A DNA stretch of 64,000 bases, from positions 130,600,501 to 130,664,500 of the forward strand of contig CM075651.1 in NCBI GenBank assembly GCA_037953625.1, given 5' to 3'. Below, in pieces: positions 13,239 through 24,599 of the stretch (the stretch's first letter is position 1; each line of letters begins with the position of its first letter). The position numbers and the translations under genes are program-made. The notes below the pieces were generated by a model. It saw only the letters and a list, made by a program, of their open reading frames with translations. It was not told the DNA's origin and did no database searches. This stretch comes from Crotalaria pallida (lineage: Eukaryota; Streptophyta; Magnoliopsida; Fabales; Fabaceae).

Positions 13239-13602
13239 TATTATTTATGGGGATGGAGGGAATACAATTTAATACTAAGCAGTTGAGATATAAAGAAGCA
13301 TGGAGCAAGGACCCCACGTTACAAGTTAAAAAGGTATGTAGCAGGGAGCCACATCTCATGGTTCACATAATTATTTCGTGTAATCAAGGGGCAGGAATTG
13401 CGGTTCACATTTACACAAGGACCATGCAACAAATGCCCTCCAAATAAGTCACCATGCGCATGGAAACACGAAAGGCAAAGTGCGCATGTAAGACCTTGTC
13501 AGTGTCTACAATGCTCACTAATGAGTTTTATTTTAACATGGTGCAGTAACTCACTTTGATAAAAGTAAAATATTGGAGCGGTAAATTTTTTTTACCTCAA
13601 TA
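13239..13602. other. Spacer, no gene seen
   Basis: Unique-looking sequence with one short open frame (13247-13447) that has no recognisable features. Part of it (13500-13560) loosely resembles 11155-11215. Confidence 0.4.
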
Positions 13603-13924
13603 TCTATACTATTATATAAAAGAAACACTTTTTAACTAAATCAACTAAAAAAACAGTTAAAATGTAAATAATTTTGTCATTCCCAAAATACTCTTATCAT
13701 ACTAATAACTGTTTTGCATGATGATAAAACTACCAAGAGCAGTTGCAAAAATTAAACACGAAATAAAGCAATTTCAGAAAGAAGTTTGATCCAACCAAAG
13801 GCATAGCTATGATCATCGCTGAGTACATATGGTTTGTCTCTATCTCCCTCACTCTCTCCAACCCGTAGTACTTTGTTCGGTGAGAATGGATAGAGAAAAA
13901 AAAATTGGAAACATAAAAAAAAAA

Positions 13925-14760
13925 CCATAGCAACAGAGAAGCATACAAAGCATAAAAATGAAAAAAAAAATTACTACCAACTAATGCTTGCTTTTTTTTT
14001 TTTGCTGTGACATTTTCATGCGTTTTTAGTATGTAGAGTTGAGTACGTATTTTTTGTTCCTTATTTCTGTCTGGGCAGTACTTACTTTTGTCCTGGTTTT
14101 GTTTTGTTAGCATCAATCCCAACATAGCAGCAGAAAAGCAAACAAAGCATAAAAAATTTGAAAAAAAAAAACGTCGCAGCAGAGAAGCAAACAAAGCATA
14201 AAAATGAAAAAAAATTTAAATGAAGAGAAATCAGAATCGACTAGCATGGCCTTGGTGATTGGCGGTGGCTTGATGATGATGAAGATGAAGGCCATCGGCG
14301 GTGCCTTGATGTTGATGACGATGAAGGGCATCAGAGGGTGGCGATTGGCGGCTGTTTCGTGTTGATGATCATGAATCGGAGGGAAAGGGAATGGGATGTG
14401 ACTGAATAGAGAAAAGAGGGTGAAAAGGAGAGGAGACGATGGCGGCATGATGATGGCGGCGGTGGCTTTGTGAGTGGCTTGCGGCGGTTTGGTGTTGATG
14501 ATGATAGATCGGAGGCGAGGGAGAGGGTACGGGTTCTGTGAGATGATGATTTGCATGAGTGAGGGAGAGCGGCGGCTTGAGAGAGTGACTGAGAATGGCG
14601 AGTGTCGTGCGTCGGTTTGAGAGAGTGACTGAGAATGGCGAGTGGCGCAGGGGTTTGAGAGTTGTGCGGCGGTTTGTGAGTGAGTGTATGTACAAACTGT
14701 TTAGTGAGTGAGTGTTGTGCTTTGTTTGTAGATAGATCTGTTGGAATGCAGAGTGAGTGA
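13925..14760. repeat. Low-complexity and short repeated units
   Basis: The phrase AGAAGCAAACAAAGCATAAAAA, or close variants, occurs at about 13938, 14134 and 14183. From 14250 to 14760 the sequence is GA/GGC-rich, with repeated blocks such as GAGAGAGTGACTGAGAATGG at about 14579 and 14619. Long open frames on the minus strand here reflect composition and are not called as genes. Confidence 0.6.
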
Positions 14761-14799
14761 GTGATATTTTGCTTTACATTAATAATAATTACTTTTAAT

Positions 14800-16260
14800 A
14801 ACCTTATCTCTTATCTCTTAGGGTTGAATATCTCTTGTGTTGGAAAACAAGCGGGTAGTAATATTCCCTATAAAGGAGGTGAATAGGCGAAGAGTACGAA
14901 TCTTCACCAATTAAAAATTTATCGCTTACTAAGGCCTTTAAAATAATCAGAGTAAAAACATATAAAACGCATATACTTAAATATATGAAAATTAAGCACG
15001 CGGAATTGTAAAGAGATAATGAAAGAGAAGCGAACACAAGGATTTTATCCTGGTTCACATTAGTGTGTTAACGAACACTAATGCTAATCCAGTCCTCCCT
15101 CTCTGAGATGGGAGATTTGCTTCACTATGAACAAGAATTGTAAGTACAAGTAGTGTAAGAGAAAACCTTTCCCTTAGACTAGTCCCTCCAAAGAACCTCT
15201 TTGGAACTTGTGTCTTCGCAAACAATTCCTCGAATCACAGCGAACCTTGTGCTTGAAGAAACCTTCTTCAATTCCACTTGAAACCTTCAAGTATACTTGA
15301 TGAAAACCTTTCACCAATTTGCGTTTGTCAATGTCTTGTTGTTGGCACTTTACACCTCGTTGTGTGGATGAACAACTCCAATGAAGATCAACGGTACTCG
15401 CACCTTTCTTGTGTGGATTAGCAACTTACTTAAGAACACTTTTAGTACTGAATCAAAATCTAGATCAATGAGAATGAATGCAAGTGTATATCAAAGTGGG
15501 TATTTGTGAAAATTCAATGCAACACTTGAATGTTCTTCTTAATCATATGTGAAAATGCAATTGATTCATGAAGAACACTTGAGAATTCTGTAAAAACGTG
15601 TTTAAGAGAATGTCCAGAAGTGTTAGAAGGTTGTAAGAACGTTGTCTCATGTTTTGAAATCGTTTGGAACATATATATATCAGTTAGGACAGCAAACGGC
15701 TATGTTTATGACAGTTTTAACTGTTTGTATCCGGATACTTTTGAAAGTATTCGGATACATCGTGTTTGATTTCAAAAATTTGACTGTTGTTTTAAAAAAG
15801 TATCCGGATACTTTTGGATGTATCCGGATACATTTGATCAGATACACTTTTTCAATTTTTTTTTTTTTTTTGAAAATACTTTCTTGACTTCAAAAACATT
15901 TAAAAAAATTTCTTAATAATTTTTATTTTTATTTTTGAAAATCACTTTCTTTTAATTTCGAAAAACACTTTCTTTTCATTTTTATTTTTGAAAAAATACT
16001 TTCTTTTATTTTTTGAAAATCACCCACTTTTGATGTAACTTAACATGCATACTATTTTTCTTTAGATTATGATTTAGCTTCATTCTAACTTAGACTTAAC
16101 CATTAAGCACCTAAGGAACTCTAAGAAAAGTAAATTTAACATTACAAGTTTATAAGAATCCCTTTTTGACTAACTTGAGTCTAAGCTTCAATGTTGTGGA
16201 CTTTTGTCTTGACTTGCACTTTGTAATCATCAAAACTACCCATGCTTAGGCATTTTCTCA
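14800..16260. other. Repeat-like sequence without a gene; includes a palindrome cluster
   Basis: About 15020-15100 (ATCCTGGTTCAC, then CTAATCCAGTCC) resembles the non-coding part of common plant retroelements, from memory. Between 15727 and 15845 the 10-bp palindrome TATCCGGATA or a one-base variant occurs four times. From 15860 to 16040, units like TTTTTGAAAATCACTTTC repeat with variation. No coding frame. Confidence 0.4.
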
Positions 16261-16508
16261 ACATCTTGGGTTAAAGATAAGAATCTAAAAAGTATAATTT
16301 TTAATAAGATAATTATTATTTTGGTGCTTATAATTGGTTTTTTTAACTACATCTCTTTGGTATTTAAATACAAGATAAAAATTAATTTATTTATCATTAA
16401 AAATAAGTAATGATATATCTGTTTTATCTATAACATAAGATACGATAAAAATAAAATTATCAACACAGAGGAAAAATAACTCAACTTAATTATAAATATA
16501 GGTATAAT

Positions 16509-16680
16509 TCTGAAAGTAAATTAGTCATAAAATAACACCAAGTGTTTCACCCCATGATCCAGTACATGCTTTTTTTCCAAACCAAGAGAAGCAACTCAGT
16601 TATTAGTTTCCGAAAGTAAATTAGTCAGAAAACAACATCAAGTGTTTCACCACACGATCCGGTAGATGCTTTCTTTACAA
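16509..16680. repeat. Imperfect tandem duplication of about 105 bp
   Basis: GAAAGTAAATTAGTCA followed by the GTGTTTCACC block occurs at about 16511-16572 and again at 16613-16675 with few differences. It lies immediately upstream of the Helitron reading frames. Confidence 0.75.
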
Positions 16681-16702
16681 AAAGCATGAACTACAGAATA
16701 GG

Positions 16703-19700
16703 ATGCAGGAAAACACCAACCTCCACGAAATGTTGGTCCATAAACTGCAACAAATACTTCACACATACAATCCTTTCGTGCATGTTTTTTGGCAATTAGC
16801 ACAACATCCAAATGACAATGAATGTAGTCTTTTGATAAAAGAGCGACCTGCTAATCAACGTCAATATCATCTCCCAACCACATAACAAGTTGCAGCAATT
16901 ATTCTTGATGGAGATGCAGAATCATTAGCATGTCGGAGAGATATCAAAGTGGAAACGCATACTGAGAATCTAATGAGGATCCAAGAAACAATAGGATATT
17001 ATGATCCATTGCAATATCCTCTTCTTTTACCTTTTGGAACATATGGATGAGACCTACATACACAAAACAATAATGGGGAGCATATTACATGTCGACGATA
17101 TTACAGTTATCTACTACAGGTATGCATTTAACATTTAAATAATTTAAAAAAAAACATATTTAACATAAGTAATTTTTATATACCTAATTATATTATTTTA
17201 TTATCAAAAATATAGATTCGTCCAAACAATCAATCATTATTTTTACGAGCGGGTCGTCTTTTACAACAATATGTGGTAGATAATTATGTAAAGATTGAAT
17301 ATGCAAGGTTGCGATATTTTCGAGAAAACCAACAGGAAATTCGAGCCGAAATGTATCATGGTTTAGAGAGTGCTCTACATGCCGGAGAGACCAATGCAAG
17401 TAGTCATCATCACTTACCTTTTTCGTTTCATAGTACTAATAAATTAAATAACACACCCTCAAATTATTTTTTAACCTTTTTGTAGCAAATGTTGGAACAA
17501 GAACAATATTGCCTTCGTCATTTATTGGTGGACGAAGAGACTTGACAGGACGTTATGAAGATGGTATGGGAATTGTGCTACACGATGGTAAACCAGACAT
17601 TTTCCTTACAATGACGTGCAATCCTTCATGGAAAGAAATCACAGATGAACTAGGACCTAATGAAACGGCACAAGATCGACCCGATTTGACAGCTCGAATC
17701 TTTAACGCAAAAGTTCATCAGTTAAAGGATGATGTGATAAATAAAGGAGTCCTAGGTAAGGTAAAAAGTTACATGTATGTAACCGAATTTCAAAAAAGAG
17801 GATTACCACATGTCCACATGTTATTGATCTTAGAAAATAATGACAAGTTGCGAAATCCTGAAGACTATGATAGTGTCGTGAGTGCAGAAATACCACAAGG
17901 TGAACAAAATGCAAAATTGCGTCAGGCAGTGTTAAAACACATGATACATGGACCATGCGGACCACTAAATCCAAATTCACCGTGCATGAAACATGGACAA
18001 TGTAAAAAAAATTACCCAAAAATGTTTTGCGCAGACGAGACAAGGCATTGACTCATATCCAGAGTATAGAAGACGGAATACTGAACCAATTCAAATAAAT
18101 AGAAACGTAGCAGTTGACAATGGTTGGGTAGTGGCTTTCAATGCATGGCTATTACTGAAATATGACTGTCACATTAATGTAGAGGTATGCAACAGCATTA
18201 AAAGCATTAAATATCTATACAAGTATATCTACAAAGGTCCAGATCGAGTCACAATGGAGGTTCACAGAGGAACAGACATTGATGAGATTCAACAATATGT
18301 TGATGCAAGATGGATTTGTGCTCCGGAAGCTTTTTGGAAAATATTTAGATTTACCCTTTACAAGTTATACCCTTCTGTTCAAAGGTTGCAAATCCACTTA
18401 CCAAACAGACATCAAGTTCGATTTAATGTCCAAGAGAATGTCCAGAACATTTTAAATGATCCTCATAACTCCCGTACCATGCTTACTGAATTCTTCGCAT
18501 TAAATCATAGAGACCATGAAGCTAGACGTTATTTGTATAGAGAGATCCCAGAGCATTATACATGGAGTAGCCCAAATAAAGCATGGTATCGTAGACGGTC
18601 GCGACAAAAGGCTATTGGCCGGATATACACAGTATCTCCTTCTCAAGAAGAGAAATTTTACTTACGGGTTCTGTTAAATCATGTCCGAGGACCAACCTGT
18701 TGGGAATACCTATTTATAGTTAATGACACACGATATCAAAAATTCAAGCAATCAGCTCAACAATGGGGTCTTCTAGAGAGTGATAACAGTATTCGAGATT
18801 GCTTAGTAGAAGCATCTAATCTACGGGCGCCAGTTTCACTAAAGAGATCGTTCGCTACTATATTAATTTTTTGTGAACCAACTGATGTAAGAAGCTTATG
18901 AGATGAGTTCCATATTTACATAGAAGAAGACTATGTTACATCAACCACTAGCACTGCTGCATACAAAACTGATATGTTATTAACAGATTTAAACGGTCTC
19001 CTCATTCAGCATGGGAAGCAAACAACTGATTTTGATTTACCAGAACCAACATTGGGTCCTATTCACGATACTATAGTTCCACAACTAATACGGGAAGAAC
19101 AAGAGGTATAGTTACCACATACTGATCTTAATGCAGTGGAAAACTTAAATGTTGATCAATTAAATGCTTTTAATGCCATAATGAGTGTCGTTGAAAATAG
19201 ACAAGGTCAAGTTTTCTTTGTTGATGGGTCAAGCGGGACAGACAAGACATTTCTCTATCGCGCTTTGATAGCTAGATTAAGAAGTACCGAATATATTGTT
19301 CTGGCAACTGCCACCTCTAGAATAGCTGCAACATTATTACCTGGTGGTCGTACAACCCATTCTCGATTTAAAATCCCAATAAATCCAGAGCCTTCATCTG
19401 TTTGCAACATAAGTAACCAATCTGATCTAGCAAAACTCATTAGACAAACAACAACGATCATTTGGGATGAAGCACCCATGGCTCACAGATATGCTTTTGA
19501 AACATTAGATCGTACATTCAAGGATATCTTGGATAATGATGCACCATTTGGGGGAAAAATCATGATCATGGGAGGGGATTTTCTCCAGGTACTACCTGTT
19601 GTCCGAAAAGGTAATAGGTCTGAAATGATTTCATCAAGTATTGTCAAGTCTCATTTATGGGCTTCCACAAGGGTGTTGCATTTGCGACAAAATATGCTTT

Positions 19701-20544
19701 CATTCAATGATTCTAACTTTTCCCAATATCTTCTACGCATTGGCGATGGAATAGAACCTACAAAACTTGATGAGTTGGTGCAGATACCTACCCATATGGA
19801 ACACTCATGGGAAGGAGAAAATTCCATTCAAAATCTTATTCAACATGTTTTTCCAGATATAGAAAATCACGAATGGGATGCATCATACATGGTCGCAAGA
19901 GTCATACTAACACCAAGAAATGATGAAGTAGGATAACTGAATAACATTGTCCTCAACAAATTTCCTGGAGAAGAGCGTATTTTGCTTTCATTTGACGAGG
20001 TTGAAGGGGATGCAAACAATTTATATCAACAAGAATACTTAAACTCCATTGCACCAGCTGGTTTACCACCACATGTATTAAAGGTAAAAAGGGGTGCACC
20101 ATTAATGTTGTTGCGAAACATAGATCCAAAAGTCGGTTTTGCAACGGGACAAGGTTACTATGCCGTGGGAGTTACATGAATATGCTAGATGTGGAAATCC
20201 TAACAGGCCTCCATGCTGGACAAAGAGTTTTTTTGCCAAGGATTAAACTTAGGACAAATGACAATGTAGGACTTCCGTTTGTGCTTATCAGAAAACAGTT
20301 TCCTGTTATCCTTAGCTTTGCACTTACCATAAATAAATCACAAAGACAAACCATTTCAAATGTAGGAATATATTTACCACAACATGTGTTTAGCCATGGT
20401 TAGTTGTACGTTGCTCTTTCAAGAGGTGTTTCTCAAGCAACCACAAAGATTCTAATAAAAGAAGGAACAATTGAAGGGGAAGGAGTTTACACAAAGAATG
20501 TTATTTTCAAAGATGTTTTGTTATCTCACATTCAGCAATTATGA
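16703..20544 (+). pseudogene. Helitron Rep/PIF1-like helicase, broken
   Basis: In Helitrons this protein combines an HUH-type Rep nickase with a PIF1-family 5'-3' helicase. Fragments in order: an N-terminal part (16703-16885), a pre-Rep part ending in a TGA at about 17050 (FGTYG then stop), sequence after a likely intron (about 17120-17215), then the Rep core in 17509-18051. The two-histidine motif is FQKRGLPHVHMLL, and the tyrosine region is IKYLYKYIYKGPDR, in a shifted frame from 17993. The helicase starts about 19136. Its Walker A reads GSSGTDKT where GxxGxGKT is expected, so Asp replaces the last Gly; Walker B is IIWDEAPM. Frame breaks or stops occur near 18040, 18900, 19110, 19934 and 20177. 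The final motif LYVALSRGVS precedes the terminal stop at 20542-20544. The protein cannot be made whole. Confidence 0.92.
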
Positions 20545-22089
20545 AGGTTTTACACTTTTTTCAATTTACCACATCATTCGTGAAATATATTTAAAATTTA
20601 GTTCATTTAAATTTTCCCTCTTTATCAATTAATATTATTAATAGATATTCTTCTTTTTTCCAGTTATGAAGACATCAAATGGATAGATGGAATGCGCATA
20701 CAACTGTATTGATATCTTTTGTTATTCCGACTTCATTGCATCTACATTGCAATGAACATTTATTTTCTTATGTTTCTACACTACTTTAATTTATGAACTA
20801 CTTTAGCTTTTAGTATGCTTCATGCAAAATAAATTAATTTTATTCAATGTTGCATTATTTAATAAGATACTCCAAGTTCTTCCTTTATTTATTTTTTCAT
20901 CCAAAAACTCTAACAATATTGTACTTTATGTAAACAAATTTTACAAATAAAGCAAGATTAAAAAATAATAATGTATGTATAATTTCGTTGAAATTTATAC
21001 ATCCATATTTTGGAGCATGACAAATAAGAATGCATACAGTTATTAATAACAATTTACACGAAAATAAACATCTTTAACATATGAATAACATAAATAAAGA
21101 CCAATTTTTGAATATATAATTTAACTATAAACAATTATTTACGACAAAAACACGACAATGGGAATGTGGGACAACAACACGGGAGCGTCTGTCGGCATGC
21201 TAGTACCTATAGAACCGATATGCAGAAGTGGTACTTGAGATTGCAATAAGGTCCTTCTTCATTCGATTATAGGGAGATAATTTCGATATTCGTGTCGATG
21301 TAAATATCTAGATCCGAGGAAGACATTGTGGTGGCTGGATTCTTCATTCTTATTTGTTCCTTTTTCTTGGTTCTTCATTCTTGCTTCTTTTCAAATTTCT
21401 TTGGTGACCCATTATGAGGTATTCGAATACCAGTAAATGGGATGTAGAAGTTCCAAATTTTATTTTCTATTTATTTTTATGAATTTTAATTTATATTTTT
21501 AAATAATTAATATTAATTAATAAATATTATTTATTTTTTATTTTTAAGTATTAATAATGATTGTATTTCTTTTAAAAACTAAAAAAAGTAGGATTGTTTC
21601 ATTATCTATATTAACAAATTCAAAAATTTAGAAATTCAAATTAAGTCTTTCATTCCCAATTAATATTTATTAAATTTGAAATTATTCACTGCTTATATTG
21701 TCTACAATTTATTATTATATTGCTATTTCACTTATACATATTACAACTTTTCAGCATTACTATTTATATTTAATTAAATTTAATAAATAGTAATACTACA
21801 TTTTTTTATCACTAACATTATTTTTTTAATCATATTTGTCCTTAAAATTTGAAAAATCTATATTAAATATTCACAATTCTAATGTAATTAACTAAATTAA
21901 TCAACTTATTTAATATACTAATAGTAATTTCTATTCAACGGTAATGATTGAAGAACTAAGGAATGTATAATTTTGATGTGTTGTATTTTTTTTTAATTTG
22001 TTTTAATTCATTATATAAATTTTTTATACAAATTTAGTGACAATAATTTTTAATATACAAATTTATTAGAATAACAAAATATAAAATTT
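20545..22089. other. Helitron tail and AT-rich spacer, no gene
   Basis: Strongly AT-rich sequence. The putative Helitron end lies at 21203. Beyond it I see no coding or structured feature until the tandem array. Confidence 0.45.
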
Positions 22090-22485
22090 GAAAACATTTA
22101 AACCCATATGTCTGAGTTGAGACGTAAGGGACTTTGTAAAATAATTATACACCTACGTCTAATGTGAAATGTAAAATTAGTGTATAAAATTTTAATATTT
22201 ACATCTTGGATAAGACGTAAAGATTTTTTATTTATTTCTATATAAAATTGTACCCCTACGTTTAAGTTGAGACGTAAGGGTAGTAACGTTTTTTTTTTTT
22301 AAACACTCTATGTCTCAACGAAGACGTGGGTGTTAATTTTTATCAAACACCATACGTCTCGATTAAGAAGTAATTATTAAATTTATTAAAAAAAAACCTA
22401 AGTTTCAACTAAGACGTATGAGTTAATTTTTTTAAACACTCTACATCCCAACTAAGATGTAGGGGCAATTTTTTTAAACACTGTG
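22090..22485. repeat. Degenerate tandem array of an ACGTCT/AGACGT motif
   Basis: About six diverged units, each 50-70 bp, built around a palindromic core like ACGTCTCAACTAAGACGTA followed by a T-rich tract and AAACACTCT. Examples lie near 22110, 22205, 22255, 22310, 22355, 22400 and 22445. The layout resembles the subterminal repeats of DNA transposons, but I found no element termini. Confidence 0.65.
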
Positions 22486-22496
22486 ATTGTACCAAA

Positions 22497-22708
22497 GTGT
22501 GTTGACTTAAGTGGTGTCATCCTGTCAATTTGAGAACTTGGGAATGAGGCCTAACACTAAGAAGTCTCAGGTTCGATTCCTGGTTAACACACCCCGCTGG
22601 GAGAGGCATAAGAACGGGACCTCGTCCATGATTAGTCTAAAGGGTTCATTGATATTAAAGGTGTTCTTGGGGACAACTGTGGTATTGGCCACAGAATACA
22701 AAAAAAAA
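22497..22708 (+). mobile_element. tRNA-derived SINE-like unit
   Basis: A box-A-like GACTTAAGTGGT at about 22504-22515 and a clear B box, GGTTCGATTCC, at 22570-22580 are followed by non-tRNA sequence and an A-rich tail (ACAAAAAAAAA) at about 22698-22707. The 5' half does not fold as a functional tRNA. No target duplication was recognised. Confidence 0.55.
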
Positions 22709-22721
22709 GGCTTATTTCACA

Positions 22722-23008
22722 TTTTCCCTAAACTTAGGTGCTCCTTTGAAATTGGTCCTCAAACTTTTTTTCTCTCGATATTTTGGTTCCCTGAACTTTG
22801 TTTAAATTTTAGAAATAGTCATTTCGTCACTTAAGTGATGATATAGCTGATGATATGTCACGTCACTCATAATATCAATGAGTAACGTGTTATGTATAGT
22901 CAAGGGACACTACATGATTTTTTTTACTAAAAAATTAATTTCTTTTAAAATTTATTAAAATATTGATTTTTTTAGGGATCCAAAAGAGCACCTAAGTTTA
23001 GAGACTAA
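22722..23008. mobile_element. MITE-like element with about 30-bp inverted ends
   Basis: The left end CCTAAACTTAGGTGCTC is complemented on the right by GAGCACCTAAGTTTAG, with further matching inward (GGTCC/GGATCC). The interior is AT-rich. The superfamily was not determined because no clear target duplication was seen. Confidence 0.6.
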
Positions 23009-23715
23009 TAACTTAAATAAGTAAAAAAAAAATTATGATAAAAATGTTCAGCACATGTCTTTAATTAATTATTCACGTGACAACCCCCACCCCATTTTGT
23101 CACTAATAGTCTGGGTAGCTGGTGACCATTTCTAACTGTTCATGTCATCATCATTTATTTTCTACGTCCACGATTTCGGTGTACACACACAACTGGAGCA
23201 TACAATGCTCATCCACCCAAAAAAGACACCATGCGCATGGAAAGAGCAAAACTTGAATACGCATTTTAGAACTTTCCGATAAAGAAAGGGAGTTGCTCCC
23301 CTGACAAACTGAACAAAATTGAGTAAAAAGATCTTGATTCAAGATAAATTTATGAGGAAGCAAGATCTCTTTAAGATCTAGCCCCGACATTTAGAAATTG
23401 GTTAACATGGTTTAGTCTTAAATACATTAGGAGTGCCAATGATGCGACAATGATGCGGTGGCTTGACGCCAATGGCAACGATGGAGGACATCAGTAATGT
23501 AGGAAGAAGGAATGACATGTTTGAACCGAACATAGAGACACGAGCAACAAGTAGAAGACGAACAGGATTTTTTAAATTAAAAATTTAATTTAATTATGTG
23601 TAAATCTCAGCCATTGATTTGATATTTGCCACGTGTCACAATCTTGTGTTGGTACTGTTCTCTCCAGTACTGGAGAGGATCCAAACTCCATGTTTCCAAG
23701 CTTATCATCCCCTAT
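23009..23715. other. Spacer, no gene seen
   Basis: Mixed sequence with short frames only. GAGGATCC and nearby phrases around 23640-23690 look repeat-derived. Nothing can be supported. Confidence 0.4.
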
Positions 23716-24247
23716 TGGAAAATTCATGGCATATACTAAAGAGATAAAACATATTATCTAACCAAAGTACATTCATGTCAAATCATTAAGAATGAATAGA
23801 GCGGAAGCGTACCTGTATGTATTCATGAAGAATATGATGAACGTAAGAACTTGTCCTTGATCTTGTGTCGAAATCCATGTCCATGACGAACATGAAGGTT
23901 CTTTGGTCTTCCAAGTCATGAATGCACAATTGCTCCTAAGCCTTTTCTAATGATGGAATGCTAGATAAGGGAATTGGATACAAATGACTTGGGGACCATA
24001 ACCTATATATAATAAGTTCATAGTCTTTTGTGAAGGGTTACGACTATTGAACTTTCTTATTTCTATTTCGGTCCATCAACAATATAAAAATAAGACTTGG
24101 GTATCTACAAATTATTAAATCCATTCCAAATGAGATGTCCTTAATCCCAATACAGTAAGCCTTAAAAGATCACTTTAATAGAGCCAAATCTTTATGACAG
24201 CACATAATACATGATTAATGACCCACATATTAGATAAATATCTAGCA
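23716..24247 (-). repeat. 3' LTR of the copia element
   Basis: Matches 29058-29553 over most of its length. Relative to that copy it keeps about 235 bp (around 23900-24110) that the other has lost. The outer boundary is less certain than the inner one. Confidence 0.65.
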
Positions 24248-24599
24248 ATCTCCCACTTAAGCCACATATATCGGTATACAATCATGCATTATAAAATAAC
24301 CTTATGTGCGCTCAAATTAGCTATCTAAATCAAAAGGTCATCTTTAACAAACTCATCCATCAATCATATCAACATAGGATCAAAGCGATCTTCGTTACAT
24401 TTATATCGTAACTAGACCCATCAAAGGTCACATATATTAATATAACCAACGACATAGATCAAATATGGATGTGTAGCATGGAAATTACACGGAATGTGAT
24501 CTAAATATGTCTATTTCCAACTAGTCATACTTTATACTTTAGCGAGATCCCAACGAATAAATTCAGAGTGAAGCTGAACCATAAACCTTTTCTGCAGAA

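Larger units (their letters stand above)
13603..21203 (+). mobile_element. Autonomous-type Helitron, decayed (boundaries tentative)
   Basis: The left end is TCTATACTATTATATAAAAG preceded by A, a strong Helitron 5' signature. A Rep/helicase pseudogene lies inside at 16703-20544, on the same strand. The right end is placed at GCATGCTAG followed by T at 21203, preceded by a GC-rich stretch that forms only a weak imperfect hairpin, so this boundary is uncertain. The segment 13603-16700 holds low-complexity and repeated sequence that may include other insertions. Confidence 0.55.

Noticed and set aside
14113..14695. Overlapping minus-strand frames of 108-147 codons
   Set aside because: His/Pro/Ile-rich translation of repetitive GA/GGT DNA, in several frames at once; compositional.
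22504..22580. Possible tRNA gene
   Set aside because: Has a B box but no cloverleaf-forming arms and ends in an A-rich tail, so a SINE is more likely. The same applies to 55805-55870.
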